Assembly: GCF_041146395.1 (NCBI RefSeq)
Contig: NC_090989.1
Location: 216,846,843 to 216,910,842 of the forward strand
Length of the DNA stretch: 64,000 bases
DNA from: Eulemur rufifrons
Taxonomy: Eukaryota > Chordata > Mammalia > Primates > Lemuridae
Reading direction: 5' to 3'
The notes below the pieces were generated by a model. It worked only from the letters and a program-made list of their open reading frames with translations. It did not search any database and was not told the origin of the DNA. Below are positions 1 to 13,127 of this stretch, piece after piece (the first letter of the stretch is position 1; each line of letters begins with the position of its first letter). A program made the position numbers and the translations under genes.

Positions 1-676
1 GTCAAGGGTGAAATCTTTGTAATCCATGCTAACTCCCCCATATTCCAACACCAAATCCAGGAAATGCAGGTCATGCCAAGAGAATGTGAAACCTGTCCTG
101 CCCATTACCACCTCCAACTATGGAGGAGTACAGTTGAAGGGGGGAGGGAAGAATTCCTTTGGACATAGATGTCAGTGTGCTCTGACTGTATCCCTGACAA
201 GTGTGTCAGTCAGAGAACTTGACTTGTGTCCCCTAGGTTGGGAGGTGAAGCATAAGAATTGTATGGGAAGCTGTGGCTAGATTGGCCTCAGACAATAGAG
301 CAGAAAGAGAGAGAAGGTGGCATCTTCACTCTCAATGTAGGGGGTTGGGAGTGGGCAAAGGTGCATGCTTCCCATGGACTGGATATGGAGCCATATTTGA
401 AGGAGACGCCATTCAAGATGGCAGCCTATAGGGGTAAAGTGACCCAGAGAGGATAAGAGCAAGGATTTCCAGAAGCCCAGGGTCTAAAGGGCCTCTTGGA
501 AGAAGAAGGTATTGGGTGCACTACAGACATTGCAATTGAATTTCCCCGGAAGGGAAAATTCAGAAAGAGAATCCATTTTACTCACACAAGCACAGGGTCA
601 GCCAAGTAGGGTTTTTCAAGCTATGCATTGTGAAATCAAATTAGTAGATTGTGATCAGCTTTAAAAAATAATAATA
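1..676. other. Unassigned intergenic sequence
   Basis: No exon, repeat or RNA gene recognised. Short open frames on both strands lack any family signature. Confidence 0.5.
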
Positions 677-1042
<366 letters not shown>

Positions 1043-1254
1043 TCAGTATATGATGGAGAATACATAGTTTGGATAAGTACCGTTTCCTGAAACTTTTGCT
1101 TCAGTTTTATAATATAAATAGGTGTTGGTGTAAATTTTGTTTTGTACTATGAATGCAGTTTTAAGAAGTTTGAGAGTCCCTGTTTTAATTTGCTCTTCTT
1201 GTGCTTGGCTCCGGAGGGATTAGGTAGTTGCAATAGGGAAGATTAGGAACAAGG

Positions 1255-1475
1255 CCTGCTGGAACGAGTTCGATGCTATACAAAACCAGGCAAGTTATTT
1301 TACCTCTCTGTTGGCTTAGTGTCTTATCCACAAAACACAAATAATAATAATGCCTACCTCATATGGTTGTTAGGAAGATTAAAAGGATTAAACTATTTGA
1401 TCTATGCAAAGTGCTTCTAATGGTACCTGAAAAAATGGTATATGCTTAACAAATGCTAATTGTTGTTTTTGTGGT
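1255..1475 (+). repeat. MIR
   Basis: Core phrases GGCAAGTTATTTTACCTC, TACCTCATATGGTTGTTAGG and GCTTAACAAATGCTAATTG. Confidence 0.75.
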
Positions 1476-4341
1476 GGTTGTTTCTTCTCATGGCCAAAGA
1501 TAACATTGTAACTTTAAAGACACAGCAAATTCTTCCCTAGATTATGTGCAAAGTCCACTTTTGTTCAGTTCAAGACAATGATTTCTGTGAGCAAATATGA
1601 TTTCTCCACAAATATTTATGGAATAGCTATTGTGTGTGTACACTCTGCTCTGCGCTTAGAGATACAGAGGGGAATAAGATAATATCCGTGACCTTGAGGA
1701 ACATACAGTTTCCCAGAGAAATTTCAATTTATTTGGTTTTATCTCCATCACCCCTATATGGTGCCTGGCACATTTTAGGTCTCTAGGAAATATGTGTTGA
1801 GTATATTTCATTGGAAGAAATCGTGAACTCTCTCTGCCTCAGCCAGATGCAATCAATAAGGGAGCATCTTATTCCTGCATCTTTTCTAGTACCTTCGAGA
1901 CGCAGAGGAAAGAACACAAGCATAGGAGACTTTTCTATAAGTGCCAAAGGTTTCCAAGAGTCTACATTTGAGGAAAGATGAATTTGCTCTTGTGGGTATC
2001 CTCTGGTGTCTTTTTCATATTGTTTATTGAAAAAAGTTTCCAGGGAAGCAATGAGAAAGGAAACAGATGGCTCCAAATGACAGAGCAAAACCTTACAGAT
2101 TTCTTCTCTCTTTGCTCTTTGGAACAGCTGACAAGCCAGCAGGAAAACAAAACAAAGCAAAACAAAAAAGCAGGGATGTGGTGTGTTCTCCTGAATCATT
2201 CATGTGGTCTCCTCCCTCCATCCTCCATCCCCAGTGCCTCAGCTATGTAAACAGAGCTCTGATGTGGCAACACGGGAGGTCAGGTGGGGTGATTACAGCC
2301 AACTCTCCCTCGGCCCCGGGCTCTTCCAAGCATGAGTAAGACTTCCAAGCAGGTTACAGGTAAAATTAACCAATTGACGGGATGGTTTTGTTTTTTTAGC
2401 ACAGAGGGAGTGAAAACCAGAAAGGAAGAAGAAGATTTAGGACAATGTGAAGCCCTCACCACTCACTGTCTTGGAAGGAGGATAGAGCTGCCCAGTGTCA
2501 GAATGTGTGTATGTCTCTTCTAAAAGGTCAAAGAACTACGTTTAGAAAGGGCAATGGTAAAAGTTTACACTTCAATTGTTGTGCACATTTGTGGGTTTAT
2601 AGCACACAAAGCACAGCCAGGTACATTATCTCAAATGACTTGGCCAATGTCACACTGAGCAAAGATCGAAATGGAGATATCCTGGACTTGAAGACCAGTT
2701 CTCTTTTAATTACGCTTTTCATTTCTGCAAAGGAATTCTTCCTCGACTATATCAAGCCATTTCCCCCAGCATTTTCCTTAAGTCCATGTTTCGTATATCT
2801 TAAAGAGTTCTTCTCTCGAAGCTACTACCTTTGGTATCTAAATTCTTTGACACACTTGGGGGCCATGGTAGATGCACTAGCTGATGCATTTTGCAAGCTG
2901 CTCAGTGCTCTGAACATAGGGACATCAGGGTCAGCCCTGTGGGTGTCCCACCTGGACAGGGGACTGCACTGGGCCTCATGCTCAGAAGGGCCCCATGCAC
3001 TGCTGACACCATCTTTAAATTCTTAATAATTTTTACCCTGGGCCCCACAAATGATGTAGCCTCTCTCAGCTGACCTCGTTAGTTTTCTGAGAAACCAAAT
3101 CCAAATGTTTGGCGTGAAAATATTGTTTGATTTCTCTCAATTTCCATAGTATAAGTGGCATGCCTGCCTAGGATGAACTACAGTGAACAAGGAAATAATA
3201 ACATTGGTATTAGCAATTTACAGCTTTACAACAGACATGCACATGCATTATCTCCTTTAATCCTCATGAACAAATGTCTGAAGGAGATCCACCTATGGGG
3301 ATGAAATTGATTTGAAGGGAAAACAGCAAACAGCTCTTTAAAACTGAAAATCCACTGAAAAACAGGACAGAGAAATTAAATTATCCAGATGTTATACAGC
3401 TGTGCTGCAAAGGAAGTTACAAAGTCAATAAAGGACTCATATGGAGTTTGGCCAAAGGGATTACAGGGAATAAAAATTCCAATCCCAGGCCAAGGAAGAG
3501 AGACACTGTTCTTGGAGCATCCTAGAGCATCGGTCACACGGGTCTTTCCTGATCCCTCGCAGCCCAGGGGTACACATCACAAAGCCCAGCTGAGCACTCC
3601 TTTGTCAAGGATTTTATCTTTGCCTAGTCACCTCTTGATTAGTAATTTGATTTGGTTTCTGTGCCCTTTGTTTTAGCAACAAATCAATACTGAAAACACT
3701 GCTTAAGTCACCTTTACATGCTTGCTGGCCTGAGACCTGGACTAGAGCCCAGACCAAATTTGGACTAGAATTCAGACCAAATACAAGCTTTGACAACCTT
3801 ACAACACCCAAACTCTGGTCTTTTACCTGTTTCCACCTAGTTGTCTGACCTTTTGATCTCCTGCCTTTGCCTGACGCATTTATACAACTACAGTTGCAAT
3901 CTGAAGTCTAAAGTCCAAGCCACTGCTGTTTCCAGCAAGACGCCAGCTGGCTGGATTCCCCTGGAGGAGCACTGTGAGCTGAAACTTTGTCTACAACTCA
4001 CAGCTATTTAGGGACAGAAAGAGGTGAAGGAGGATGCCTTTGTGAGTTTTTACCTCCATAGTACAGATAGATTTGCTTTTCCAACTCTGTTCTCAGGGCG
4101 CTTTTCAAATCCTGTATCCTGATGGTTTTTCTACATGGATTCAAAGCAGAAGTGACCCAGAGAAAGACTGGATCATTGCTCGCCTTCCTTTTCCAATGTT
4201 CTCAGCACATTCTAAAGATTACCTGTGACACTGCAGCCAAACTCTAACATTTGAGTTTTTCACGACTTGGGGAGATGAGAGGAGTTTATTGTAGAAGCAC
4301 AGATACTCTTGGATGATCAAGGTATGAATAGAATTTCTATT
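1476..4341. other. Unassigned intergenic sequence with scattered old repeat pieces
   Basis: A 173-codon open frame (2505-3026) exists but has no domain signature, and its end overlaps repeat-like sequence (GGGCCTCATGCTCAGAAGGG). Traces of MIR/L2-type sequence lie near 3190-3300. Nothing else is supported. Confidence 0.5.
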
Positions 4342-4358
4342 AAGAAAGTATTCTGCTG

Positions 4359-4634
4359 GAGCCAGCTTTGTTGGCTCATGCCTGTAATCCCAAGACTGGG
4401 AGGCTGAAACGGGAGGACTGATTGAGGCCAGGAGTTCAAGACCAGCCAGGGAAACATAGCAAAAATTTTAAAAATTAACTGGGCATGGTGGCACACACCT
4501 GTAGTCCTAGCTACTTGGAAGGCAGAGGAAGGAGGATCATTTTAGCACATGAATTCAAGGTTACAGTGAACTATGACCAAGCCAGTGCACTCCAGTCTGG
4601 GTAACAGAAAAAGACCCTGTCTCTGAAAAAAAAA
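4359..4634 (+). mobile_element. Alu, AluJ-like
   Basis: Diverged dimer without the strepsirrhine block, flanked by near-identical copies of AAGAAAGTATTCTGCTG (4342-4358; the right copy starts at 4635). Confidence 0.85.
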
Positions 4635-4641
4635 GAAGAAA

Positions 4642-5339
4642 CTATTCTGCTGCTGGGATAGAGCTATGGTTGCTTTATAGAGAGTGAAAGCCGTGGGGGA
4701 GATAAACAGATTTTATTAGGGGTCAACACTTGGCCAATGTATTTATTAGACTTAGGCCCTTTAACCAAAACTTTTTATTACTTCAGTAAAGAATGAATTT
4801 TATTTTCTCTTGGATTGGGAGCAAATCACTGTTCAGGTTCCTGTAAGGGCAGTCTCTTGTTTCTCTATCTGCTGAGAAATCAAGTAAGAAAATCCAGTTA
4901 ATGATCTGGTTACTTAAAACCATTCATTAGAGTGTATTTGCTTTTCAGAGGAGAAAGGGAAGATCTTGTTAAAAAGAGATGAGTGGGTGTGTCTTTGGTT
5001 CCAGATTAAGTTTATAGAGAAGGTCACATCTACTTTTCTCTCCCTCTTGTAATCCTGCTTCACTAATCCTGTCAAAATAATAAGTTCATGGGAGGAAGAC
5101 TATTAACAAGCTAACACTGCTGTTAAAATGATATGGGAGAGGTGAGGGAAAGTTGGCAATTCTTGAACTGCTTCTGTATAGCAGGTGTGTTGCATGTGTA
5201 ATCTCATTCATTCCTCATAGCAACCTTGGGAGTTCTGAAGTACAAGTTTTCCACATGCAGCAGAGAGAGAAGTGTGAGCTAAGAGGCCAAAATAAATGCC
5301 CCTTTATCAACTAAGATGGACTCTAAGGTTAAGAAAACA
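4642..5339. other. Unassigned intergenic sequence
   Basis: AT-rich, with a CATTCATTCCTCATAGCAACC stretch (5205) that looks like an old MIR/L2 piece. No gene seen. Confidence 0.45.
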
Positions 5340-5760
5340 AAAGCTACCTACAGGTGAAGGGTTCAGGGCCCTCCTAGCATGGCAAATTTTGAAATTCCTA
5401 TGGCTACAAGACAAACCATGCTCTTGCTAAACTCCCTAACAACAGGAGCCATCAGGCAAATTATTGGACCCTTTCTAACTCTGATTTACAACCCAGACCA
5501 CTACAATTCTGCTTAGACAGAGGACAAGGCCTTACAGACATTCTTTTCTGAAAGGCAACTACAGACCTTAATCCAGTTTCAGCCAGTTTACAGAGGCTGC
5601 TCACAAACTGTCTTTGTGTCCTGCAGTTCACCTTTTGAGTAAAGAGCCAAATTCCACCTCCTGTTTAATGCTAAAATCCCCACCCCAAGGAGAACATGCG
5701 ATGTATGTATATGTTTACCCACTGTACATGTCTCAGGCTCTCCTCATACATATGTATACT
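5340..5760 (+). mobile_element. Older LTR-like element, left part, split by the provirus
   Basis: The sequence up to the provirus junction (AGTAAAGAGCC, CATACATATGTATACT) appears to continue at 15413 on the other side. The joined element has the texture of an old LTR, but I cannot name the family and the outer boundary is approximate. Confidence 0.4.
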
Positions 5761-6278
5761 TGTGGTGAAGCGAAGTACTCACTATAGTTTTATGAGCTTA
5801 AGGGAAGCCATCTTGTATGCAGGCTAGTGCAGCCATCTTGTGTACGGACTCACTGTTGTGTGAAGTTGAGAGAAGAATACACGAATAACAAAAAAAAATT
5901 TATACAGTGATTAACTTGTAAGTGATTGTTTAAAATCATTAGATGTGTATAATTACATTATACTACGCTTGGCAGTTCCTTGGAAAAATGTTCCTTGGAT
6001 GTTCCTCAAAGAAATGTTCCTTGCTTTAACGGATGCTATTTGCTTCTGTAAGTTTGCTTGCTTATGAATTATTATAATCAACATGTTCTGAGCTGTATGT
6101 GTATTGTTAATATTGTTAGTGGTGAAGGTATATAACCCCTGCCCACTTTAAGATCGGGGCCATTCTCTGTCTCTGGACTTTCCCAGAACAGGGGTGGTCG
6201 CTGGCCAGCTAATAGAGACTCCTAATTTGGCTCAATTTGGTCTTCAGGTGGACATTTCTCGCATCTTAGGCTATAACA
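5761..6278 (+). repeat. 5' LTR of the endogenous retrovirus
   Basis: The LTR starts TGTGGTGAAG and ends GGCTATAACA. A TATA box (TATATAA, 6129-6135) lies about 150 bp from the end. Where the poly(A) signal would be expected (around 6213) the hexamer reads AATAGA. It differs from the 3' LTR at about 16 of 518 aligned bases with no length change. Confidence 0.95.
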
Positions 6279-6280
6279 TT

Positions 6281-6298
6281 TGGAGGCCCCAGCGAGAT
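6281..6298 (+). other. Primer binding site for tRNA-Thr(UGU)
   Basis: TGGAGGCCCCAGCGAGAT begins two bases after the 5' LTR. It is the exact reverse complement of the 3' end (including CCA) of vertebrate tRNA-Thr with anticodon UGU as I know it. The position is right for initiation of minus-strand DNA synthesis. Confidence 0.85.
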
Positions 6299-7985
6299 GG
6301 CCCTTACATAGGGCGCTTGGTGACCGCTGGTGCCTAGGATCTGGTGTGGGGTCCAGTGCCTAGCCTAGGGGAGAGCTCCTGAGAGACGTTCCTCAGCCCC
6401 AGGCAAAAGCCAGACCATGCTCCGGCTGCCAACACTCCCAAATTAACCAATTCCCTTGGACAAGTCTTCTGGATTTACACCGGTCAGTGTCTGGTTTGTC
6501 TGTCTTTGGTGGGCCCATTCTGGTGTTCTTTGGGAAGGCTGGATGCAGCTAAAATCCCAGGAACAAGCCCCAAGGAGTGAGACGTCACTCGGGGTTTTGG
6601 TCATTGTTTTTGGATTTGGAACGCTGTTTTGGCCGAGAGGCTGAATCAGCAACTATTTGGTACCGTGCCAGATAGCTTGGTTTTTCCGAAAACTTTAGGA
6701 TTTTGTTTTATGTTGGTTTCTTACTTGTGGTTGATTTGTTTTATGTTACTCGTTGTTTGGATGCTAGTGTGTTGCTGTTAGAGCATCGTCTCTGTCTGAG
6801 TAACGTAACTACAAACAGTGTTGTTGTCTTGTCTCCCCTCCTGACTGTCACCTGGATGAGAGATGTGAGAATGTTATAGCCCCACGGCTGATTAGCTACG
6901 GGGTTTGAGTGGGTCCTAACCTGCGGTTCTGTGGCAACGTTGTACGGCATAACGGTGACTCACCCTCTGGAAAGAGCGATGACCTGCCCGGGCTTTATAC
7001 GGGAGCACCTTCAGCCAAGATGCGCCTAAATCTCCTCGAGGAGAGCAGCCAGGCGGACACCTGAAAGTACACCCCACCCTATGTGAAAAATCTGTGTCTC
7101 TGTGTCTTGTCCTTTTAAGAAACTTTTATGGCATGAAGGAGTGTACAGCAAATTGTGCCCAAAATCCCTGTGCTGGGTAAGTTTAAATTGGAATCTCATA
7201 AAAAGTGTTGCCATTACTGTAACCAGAAGTGATTGTGGAAAACAAAGACAATTTTGCCACCTGCCGCCTCGTCAGCGCCTGTTTCACCTAGCAACAACTC
7301 TCATTTGTCTCCTTCTTCCCCTAGCCAATAAATCTGCTAATTTTCCTTCCCTGTCGCCGTTTCAGTCTGCTACTCATGGGTTATAAAGAATTCTTTGTAG
7401 AAACTGCCCTCTATCCAAAGGGGGGAGCCACCTCAGGCCCCGATGGGTCATTGGTTTCCTTTTAGGACAGATTATTGCCCTGATTGCCAGTTACATTTAT
7501 TAACCTCAGAAGGAGGTCGGGAATATCTGCAAAGCATTCTGAGTTGGCGGTTGCCTTTACTAATTCCTTGACGAAGAGTACGGTCTATTCCTTCCGGACG
7601 TGCATTCTTGAGGAGCCTCAGAAGACAACCTGCTTGGATTCCGTTGTGAAGTTCCTCCTGCGTCCTTCTATTTGTTTGTATATGGCTCTCTTAATTTATC
7701 TAATACCCGGTGCCCTAGCTATAGTGCTTGGATTGGGCCTATGCCCTAACTCCAAGAGAATGGAGCAGGAGGGAGAAGGTCTTGCTAGTGTTATTATGTT
7801 GGGCTACAGTATGCTTGATGGTTTGTTTCCGAGCCCTTTTTAAACTCCTTTGTTCAGACTTTTGCCCTCGGTAATTTTCTGTTTTTCAGGGCCAGTTCCT
7901 GACTTCTGTCCTCTTACCCTCAGACTGCTGACAAGCTGTAACACGACTGACAAGCCTTCAGGCTAACTCTCTCTTCCCTTACATC
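6299..7985 (+). other. Long pre-gag leader of the provirus
   Basis: About 1.69 kb separates the primer site from the gag ATG, much longer than the few hundred bases usual in simple gammaretroviruses. It has no long ATG-initiated frame. The longest open stretch (about 7484-7843, without an ATG at its start) would encode a hydrophobic segment near PSICLYMALLIYLIPGALAI, but I recognise no family. The leader should contain the packaging signal and the env splice donor, which I cannot place. Confidence 0.6.
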
Positions 7986-9526
7986 ATGGGTCAATCAAGG
8001 TCATGTGTAAATTGTACACCAATTGAATGTTTTCTAAAAAACTTCCAGGATTTCAAGAGGCGGGCTGAGCCATACGGATTTTCTGTTAATTCATTTGATT
8101 TGCAAAAATTTTGCGAACGTGAATGGCCCACCTTCGGGGTTGGCTGACCCCCGGAGGGGAGTACTCAGATTACCCTTGCCAACGGGGTTCAAGCCATCAT
8201 TTTTGGGCAGCCCGGCCACCCTGACCAGATCCCCTACATCCAAATTTGGAATGATATTTTGGTAGATAACCCACGGTGGCTCCAACCATGTGATCGAAAG
8301 CAAGCGGGAAAGTCTAGAGTGCTTTTGGTTTCTAAATCAGCTCCAAGGTCGGCCCCGGAGGAAAAAGAAGGAAAGAAACTATATCCAGTTTTAACTAATT
8401 CTTCAGAGGACCCAATCTTGACAGAGCCCCCCCCCAAATGTTTCGGCCTTGGCCCCCACATCAGTCACGACCTCTGCCCCGACTTCCGAACCGGATTCAG
8501 ACTCTGAGCCAATGAGCCCTGCGAAATTACTTAGCCCATCACATACTCGAGTGGCTCACAGTATCAACCTGAAGTACCCATTCTTCCTTTACGGGAAGCC
8601 CCAACCCCTCTTGGGCTTGACTGCCCACCTTTTTTGGTGTATGTCCCCTTTTCAACTAGTGATTTGTATAATTGGAAAAATCAAAACCCGTCGTTTTCAG
8701 AGAAGCCTCAAGGGTTAATTTCTCTTTTAGAAACTATTTTCTTTACTCACCAGCCAACGTGGGATGATTGCCAGCAGCTCCTCCAGGTGCTCTTTACTTC
8801 AGAGGAAAGAGAACGTATCCGAAGGGAGGCGATTAAGACAATTCTTGGTCCGGACGGACAGCCCAATACAGATCCTATGCGTGAACAGCGTGTTTTTCCA
8901 TCTATGCGTCCCGAGTGGGACCCTAATGATGATCAAGGTAGGGGGGCTCTGAATCAGTATCGCCAGACTCTGCTCAGGGGTATATGAGCTGCAGCTAAGA
9001 AGCCTACTAATTTATCTAAGGTGAGCGAAACTGTTCAGGGACCTAATGAGCCCCCTGCAGCATTTCTTGAACGCCTTTTTGAGGCTTACCGCTTGTATAC
9101 CCCCACAGATCCAGAGGCGCCAGAAAATAGGCGTGCTATCAACATAGCCTTTGCCACCCAGTCGGCCCCAGATATTAGAAGAAAGTTGCAGAAGTTAGAA
9201 GGGTTTGAGGGAAAGTTGTTATCTGAGTTGGTGGAGATTGCCCAGAGGTTTATAATAATCGAGAGGATCTAGGCACAGTGCAATCTAAAAGAATGACAAA
9301 GATTTTGGTAACGGCACTGAATGACAAGGCCAAAAGAAAGGAGTGGGCCCTAAGACTGGGAACCAGGGAAGGTGTGGCCTAGATCCTCGACAGTGTGCCT
9401 ACTGTAAGGAATATGGACATTGGAAACGAGAGTGTCCCCATTGGCCACAGACAAAAAAAGGGAAGAAAAAGCCCACCTCCGTCCTTGTGGAAAGTGCAGG
9501 AATGACGGGGCCGGGGCTCCATTCTA
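7986..9526 (+). pseudogene. gag: Retroviral gag, disrupted
   Basis: The ATG at 7986 is followed by Gly-Gln, the usual myristoylated matrix start. The matrix frame is broken by a TGA at 8145-8147, continues in the same frame, and is shifted at a run of eight or nine Cs near 8424-8432, with a return shift near 8560. The capsid region is clear (VPFSTSDLYNWK, PTWDDCQQLLQ, EERERI), with a TGA at 8985-8987. After the stop the major homology region follows the Qx3Ex7R spacing (QGPNEPPAAFLER, near 9033-9071). Further shifts lie near 9245 and 9345, just before the nucleocapsid zinc knuckle CAYCKEYGHWKREC (9394-9435, CX2CX4HX4C). No functional Gag can be made from this copy. Confidence 0.9.
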
Positions 9527-12500
9527 ATGAGCTCCCAAGAGCCCAAGGTAACCTTAAAAATTGGGAGCAAACTTGTAGAAATTTTGGTGGACACTGGGGC
9601 TACACATTCAGTTTTACAAAGAGTAGAAGACCCCATCTCAAAGGCAACGGCTTTGATACAGGGGGCTAAGGGGAAAGTAAAGGAATATCCTTGGACAAAG
9701 ACTAGGATAATTGACCCAGGAGCAGGAACTATTACTCATTCATTCCTGGTGATGCCAGAATGCCAATACCCGCTTTTGGGAAGGGACCTACTCCAGAAAT
9801 TACAAGCCACTATATCCTTTCAGGGGGATGCAGCTAAACTTTCCTTCAACCAAGGCCCTTCTGCTACTCCCCCTGCTATCCTTCTTATGTGCACCCTATT
9901 GGAGGAATACTTATTGATGGAGAGAGCGCACTCACGCCTGGACCCAAGCCCATATTTACAGGAACTTCAAAACAAAATTCCCAGTGTATGGGCAGAGACT
10001 AACCCACCTGGATTGGCCTCGCACCGACCTCCCATTATTGTACAACTAACTAGCATGGCCATTCCTGTCCGTGTTCGCCAGTACCCCATCAGTATAAAAG
10101 CTAGAAAAGGAATTGCAGTTCATATTAAGAGACTCTGGGAGGCGGGTATTTTGGTTCCCTGCCAGTCGGCTTGGAATACTCCTCTGCTCCCTGTCCAAAA
10201 ACCGGGACGGACGACTACCGGCCAGTGCAGGACCTCCGGGAAGTCAATAAGAGAGTTGAGACCATTCACCCCACCGTGCCTAACCCATACACATTGCTGA
10301 GTCTGCTACCTCCAAGTCATCAGGTATACACGGTACTGGATCTAAAGGACGCCTTCTTTTCACTTCCTCTATCCACAGTAAGTCAACCTATTTTTGCTTT
10401 TGAATGGACTGACCCAGAGGGTGGGTATTCGGGCCAGCTAACCTGGATGAGACTGCCGCAAGGCTTCAGAAACTCACCCACTTTGTTTGACGAGGCTCTA
10501 AGCCAGGACCTAGTTCATTTCAGACAAGAACACCCAGGAGTAACTCTCCTGCAGTATGTGGATGATCTTCTCCTAGCCACAGAGGACCATGCCACATGCA
10601 AAAGGGCAACTGAGGATTTACTGTTAGAATTAGCCTAACTGGGATACCGGGTTTCAGCTAAAAAGGCTCAGCTGTGTACTCAGTTGGCATCCTATCTGGG
10701 TTATGAGCTAAAAGAAGGAAAGAGAACTCTCTCCACCAGCAGGATTGAAGCTATCCTAAAGATCTCGCAGCCCCAAACTAAGACAAGTGCATGAATTTTT
10801 GGGAGCAGTGGAGTACTGTAGACTCTGGATCCTCAAGTTTGCGGAGATAGCAAAACCCCTGTATGCCAGCACTCGGGGAAAGGGAGACGCCCTAGTGTGG
10901 ACTGAAGGGGAATCCAGGGCATTTGAAAATCTCAGACAGGCACTAGTAAATGCCCCTGCGTTGGCATTGCCAGCCTTGACCAAGCCTTTTCACATATATG
11001 TTGCTGAAGCCTGAGGAATAGCCAAAGGGGTCCTAACCCAGATGTTAGGGCCATGGAACAGACCGGTTGCATATCTGTCTAAGAGACTAGACCCGGTTGC
11101 CTCCGGCTGGCCGGGATGCATGCAGGCCATCGCAACAACAGCAGTCTTGGCAAAGGAAGCCTCTAAACTCACTTTGGGGCAGGACTTGTGTATTATAGCC
11201 CCACACTCAGTAGAGGCCCTACTAAAAAGTCCACCTGAAAGATGGCTTTCCAACTCATGTATAACGCAGTACCAAGTGCTGTTGTTAGACCCCCCTAGGA
11301 TTCGTTTTCTAAAGACAACTGCTCTTAACCCAGCCATTCTACTGCCGGATGATGAACCAGCAGAGCCACTGCATAACTGCCATGAGATATTAGAGTCACT
11401 GGCCAATCTGAGAGCAGATCTCACTGATCAGCCATGGCCAGACCCTGATGAAGAATTATACACGGATGGAAGCAGCTACGTGTCTAAAGGAGTCAGGTAT
11501 GCAGGGGCAGCTGTGGTCACTGCTGACCAGGTTATCTGGGCACAAGCTTTGGGACATGGGACTTCAGCCCAGAGAGAAGAACTTATAGCTTTGACCCAAT
11601 CCCTGAGGTGGGGAAGGGATAAGGCTGTTAATATCTACACCGATAGTAGATATGCCTTTGCTACAGCTCACGTGCATGGAGCACTCTATCGAGAACGGGG
11701 CCTCTTAACCTCAGAAGGCAAGGAGATAAAAAATAAACTTGAAATATTGGCCCCATTAGAAGCAATCTGGTTACCAAAAAAGATAGCTATTATCCATTGT
11801 AAGGGTCATCAAACCACTGATTCCCCAGTGGCACGGGGAAATGCTTTTGCTGACACAGCAGCCAAAGAGGTCGCACAAAAACCAGTGGGGCCCCTCCAGA
11901 TTCTTCCTGTCTTGCCAGAACAGCTCTTACCACGTTCTCCAAGCTACACGGAAGAAAAAGTTAAAATTGGAAAAGCTCTGAAGACTAGAACTGATGCAAC
12001 AGGCTGGGAAATTCTCCCAGATAACAGGGTCTTGGTCCCTGAGAGCCTGGGGCAAAACTTAGTTAAACAGATTCATCAAAGTACTCACCTTGGACACACA
12101 AAACTGACTGAGCTTCTTCAAAAGGACTACTATATCCCCCAGCTTCATTGGATGGTTCGGCAAGTAACGGCAAGATGCCCTACCTGTGCGCAGGTAAATC
12201 TGGGTAACGGCATAAATCTTCCCCTAGGAACTAGGTTACGGGGCCAAGCCCTGGGAGAACAATGGGAAGTGGACTTCACTGAAGTGAAACCAGGTAACTA
12301 TGGATACCGGTATTTGCTTGTTTGTCGACACTTTTTCTGGATGGGCAGAAGCTTTTCCTACCAAGTCAGAGACAGAACAAATAGTTGCGAAAAAGTTAGT
12401 GACTGAAATTGTCCCCAGATTTGGCCTCCCATTAGCATTGGGGTCTGACAATGGCCCGGCGTTTATCGCCAGAACAACTCAATTGTTGGCCCAAATGCTA

Positions 12501-13127
12501 AAAATTGATTGAAAATTACATTATGTCTATAGGCCTCAGAGTTCAGGGCAGGTAGAAAGAATAAATAAGACTTTAAAGAAAACAATAAGTAAACTAAGGT
12601 TAGAGACTGGCAAAAACTGGGTGAGCCTCCTTCCTTTTGCCCTACTAAGATCTAGATGTACCCCTTATGTAAAAGGACTGACACCCTATGAAATCATGTT
12701 TGGCCAGCCTCCCCCTCTCATCCCCAAATTAGGGGAGGAATGGGTCGAGAAACTAGGGGACTCGGTGCTTCTTAAATCCCTACAGGCTCTCCAGTCAAGC
12801 ATGAAACACAACCACGAAATGGTAAAGGCAGCCCACCCCGGGCCTTCTAACCTTCCTCCTAAGCAAACTGTATTCCAGGTGCAGCCTGGAAACCTTGTGT
12901 GGATCAAGGAATTACAACCAGTGACCTTGGAAGCAAGGTGGACCGGACCACTGCCAGTAATCCTTTCTACACCCACAGCTGTTAAAGTCGCCAGCAAGCG
13001 TCATTGGATTCATCATTCCCAAGTCAAGAAGGCCTCACCAGAGCAGCAGCCTGAGACATGGAGCATCCAGCCATCCGGAGATCCTCTAAAGATAAGACTA
13101 TCTCGTACATCTGTTGATTCCTTGTGA
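9527..13127 (+). pseudogene. pol: Retroviral pol (protease, RT, RNase H, integrase), disrupted
   Basis: The protease has the active-site signature LVDTGATHS (about 9584) and LLGRD. Reverse transcriptase follows, with [22 protein letters not shown] and the catalytic YVDD at 10555-10566. RNase H carries LYTDGSS and YTDSRYA. Integrase has the HHCC zinc region (about 12070-12190) and catalytic acidic residues in VDFTE, SDNGPAF and GQVERIN. Breaks seen: frameshifts near 10200, 10785 and 12335; TAA at 10636-10638; TGA at 11012-11014 and 12510-12512. The longest open piece (11042-12406) covers the connection, RNase H and most of integrase. Pol ends at a TGA (13125-13127) and overlaps the env start by about 70 nt, the arrangement normal for gammaretroviruses. 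Confidence 0.93.

Noticed and set aside
1783..2199. Open frame of 138 codons on the minus strand
   Set aside because: Low-complexity hydrophobic start, no homologous motif, and competing frames on both strands. Treated as chance.
2505..3026. Open frame of 173 codons on the plus strand
   Set aside because: No domain signature, part overlaps repeat-like sequence, and it lacks flanking gene structure. Frames of this size occur by chance in 64 kb.
7484..7843. Possible novel viral leader protein of 119 codons
   Set aside because: It has no ATG at its start and no recognisable family. Kept only as a question about the long leader, not as a gene.
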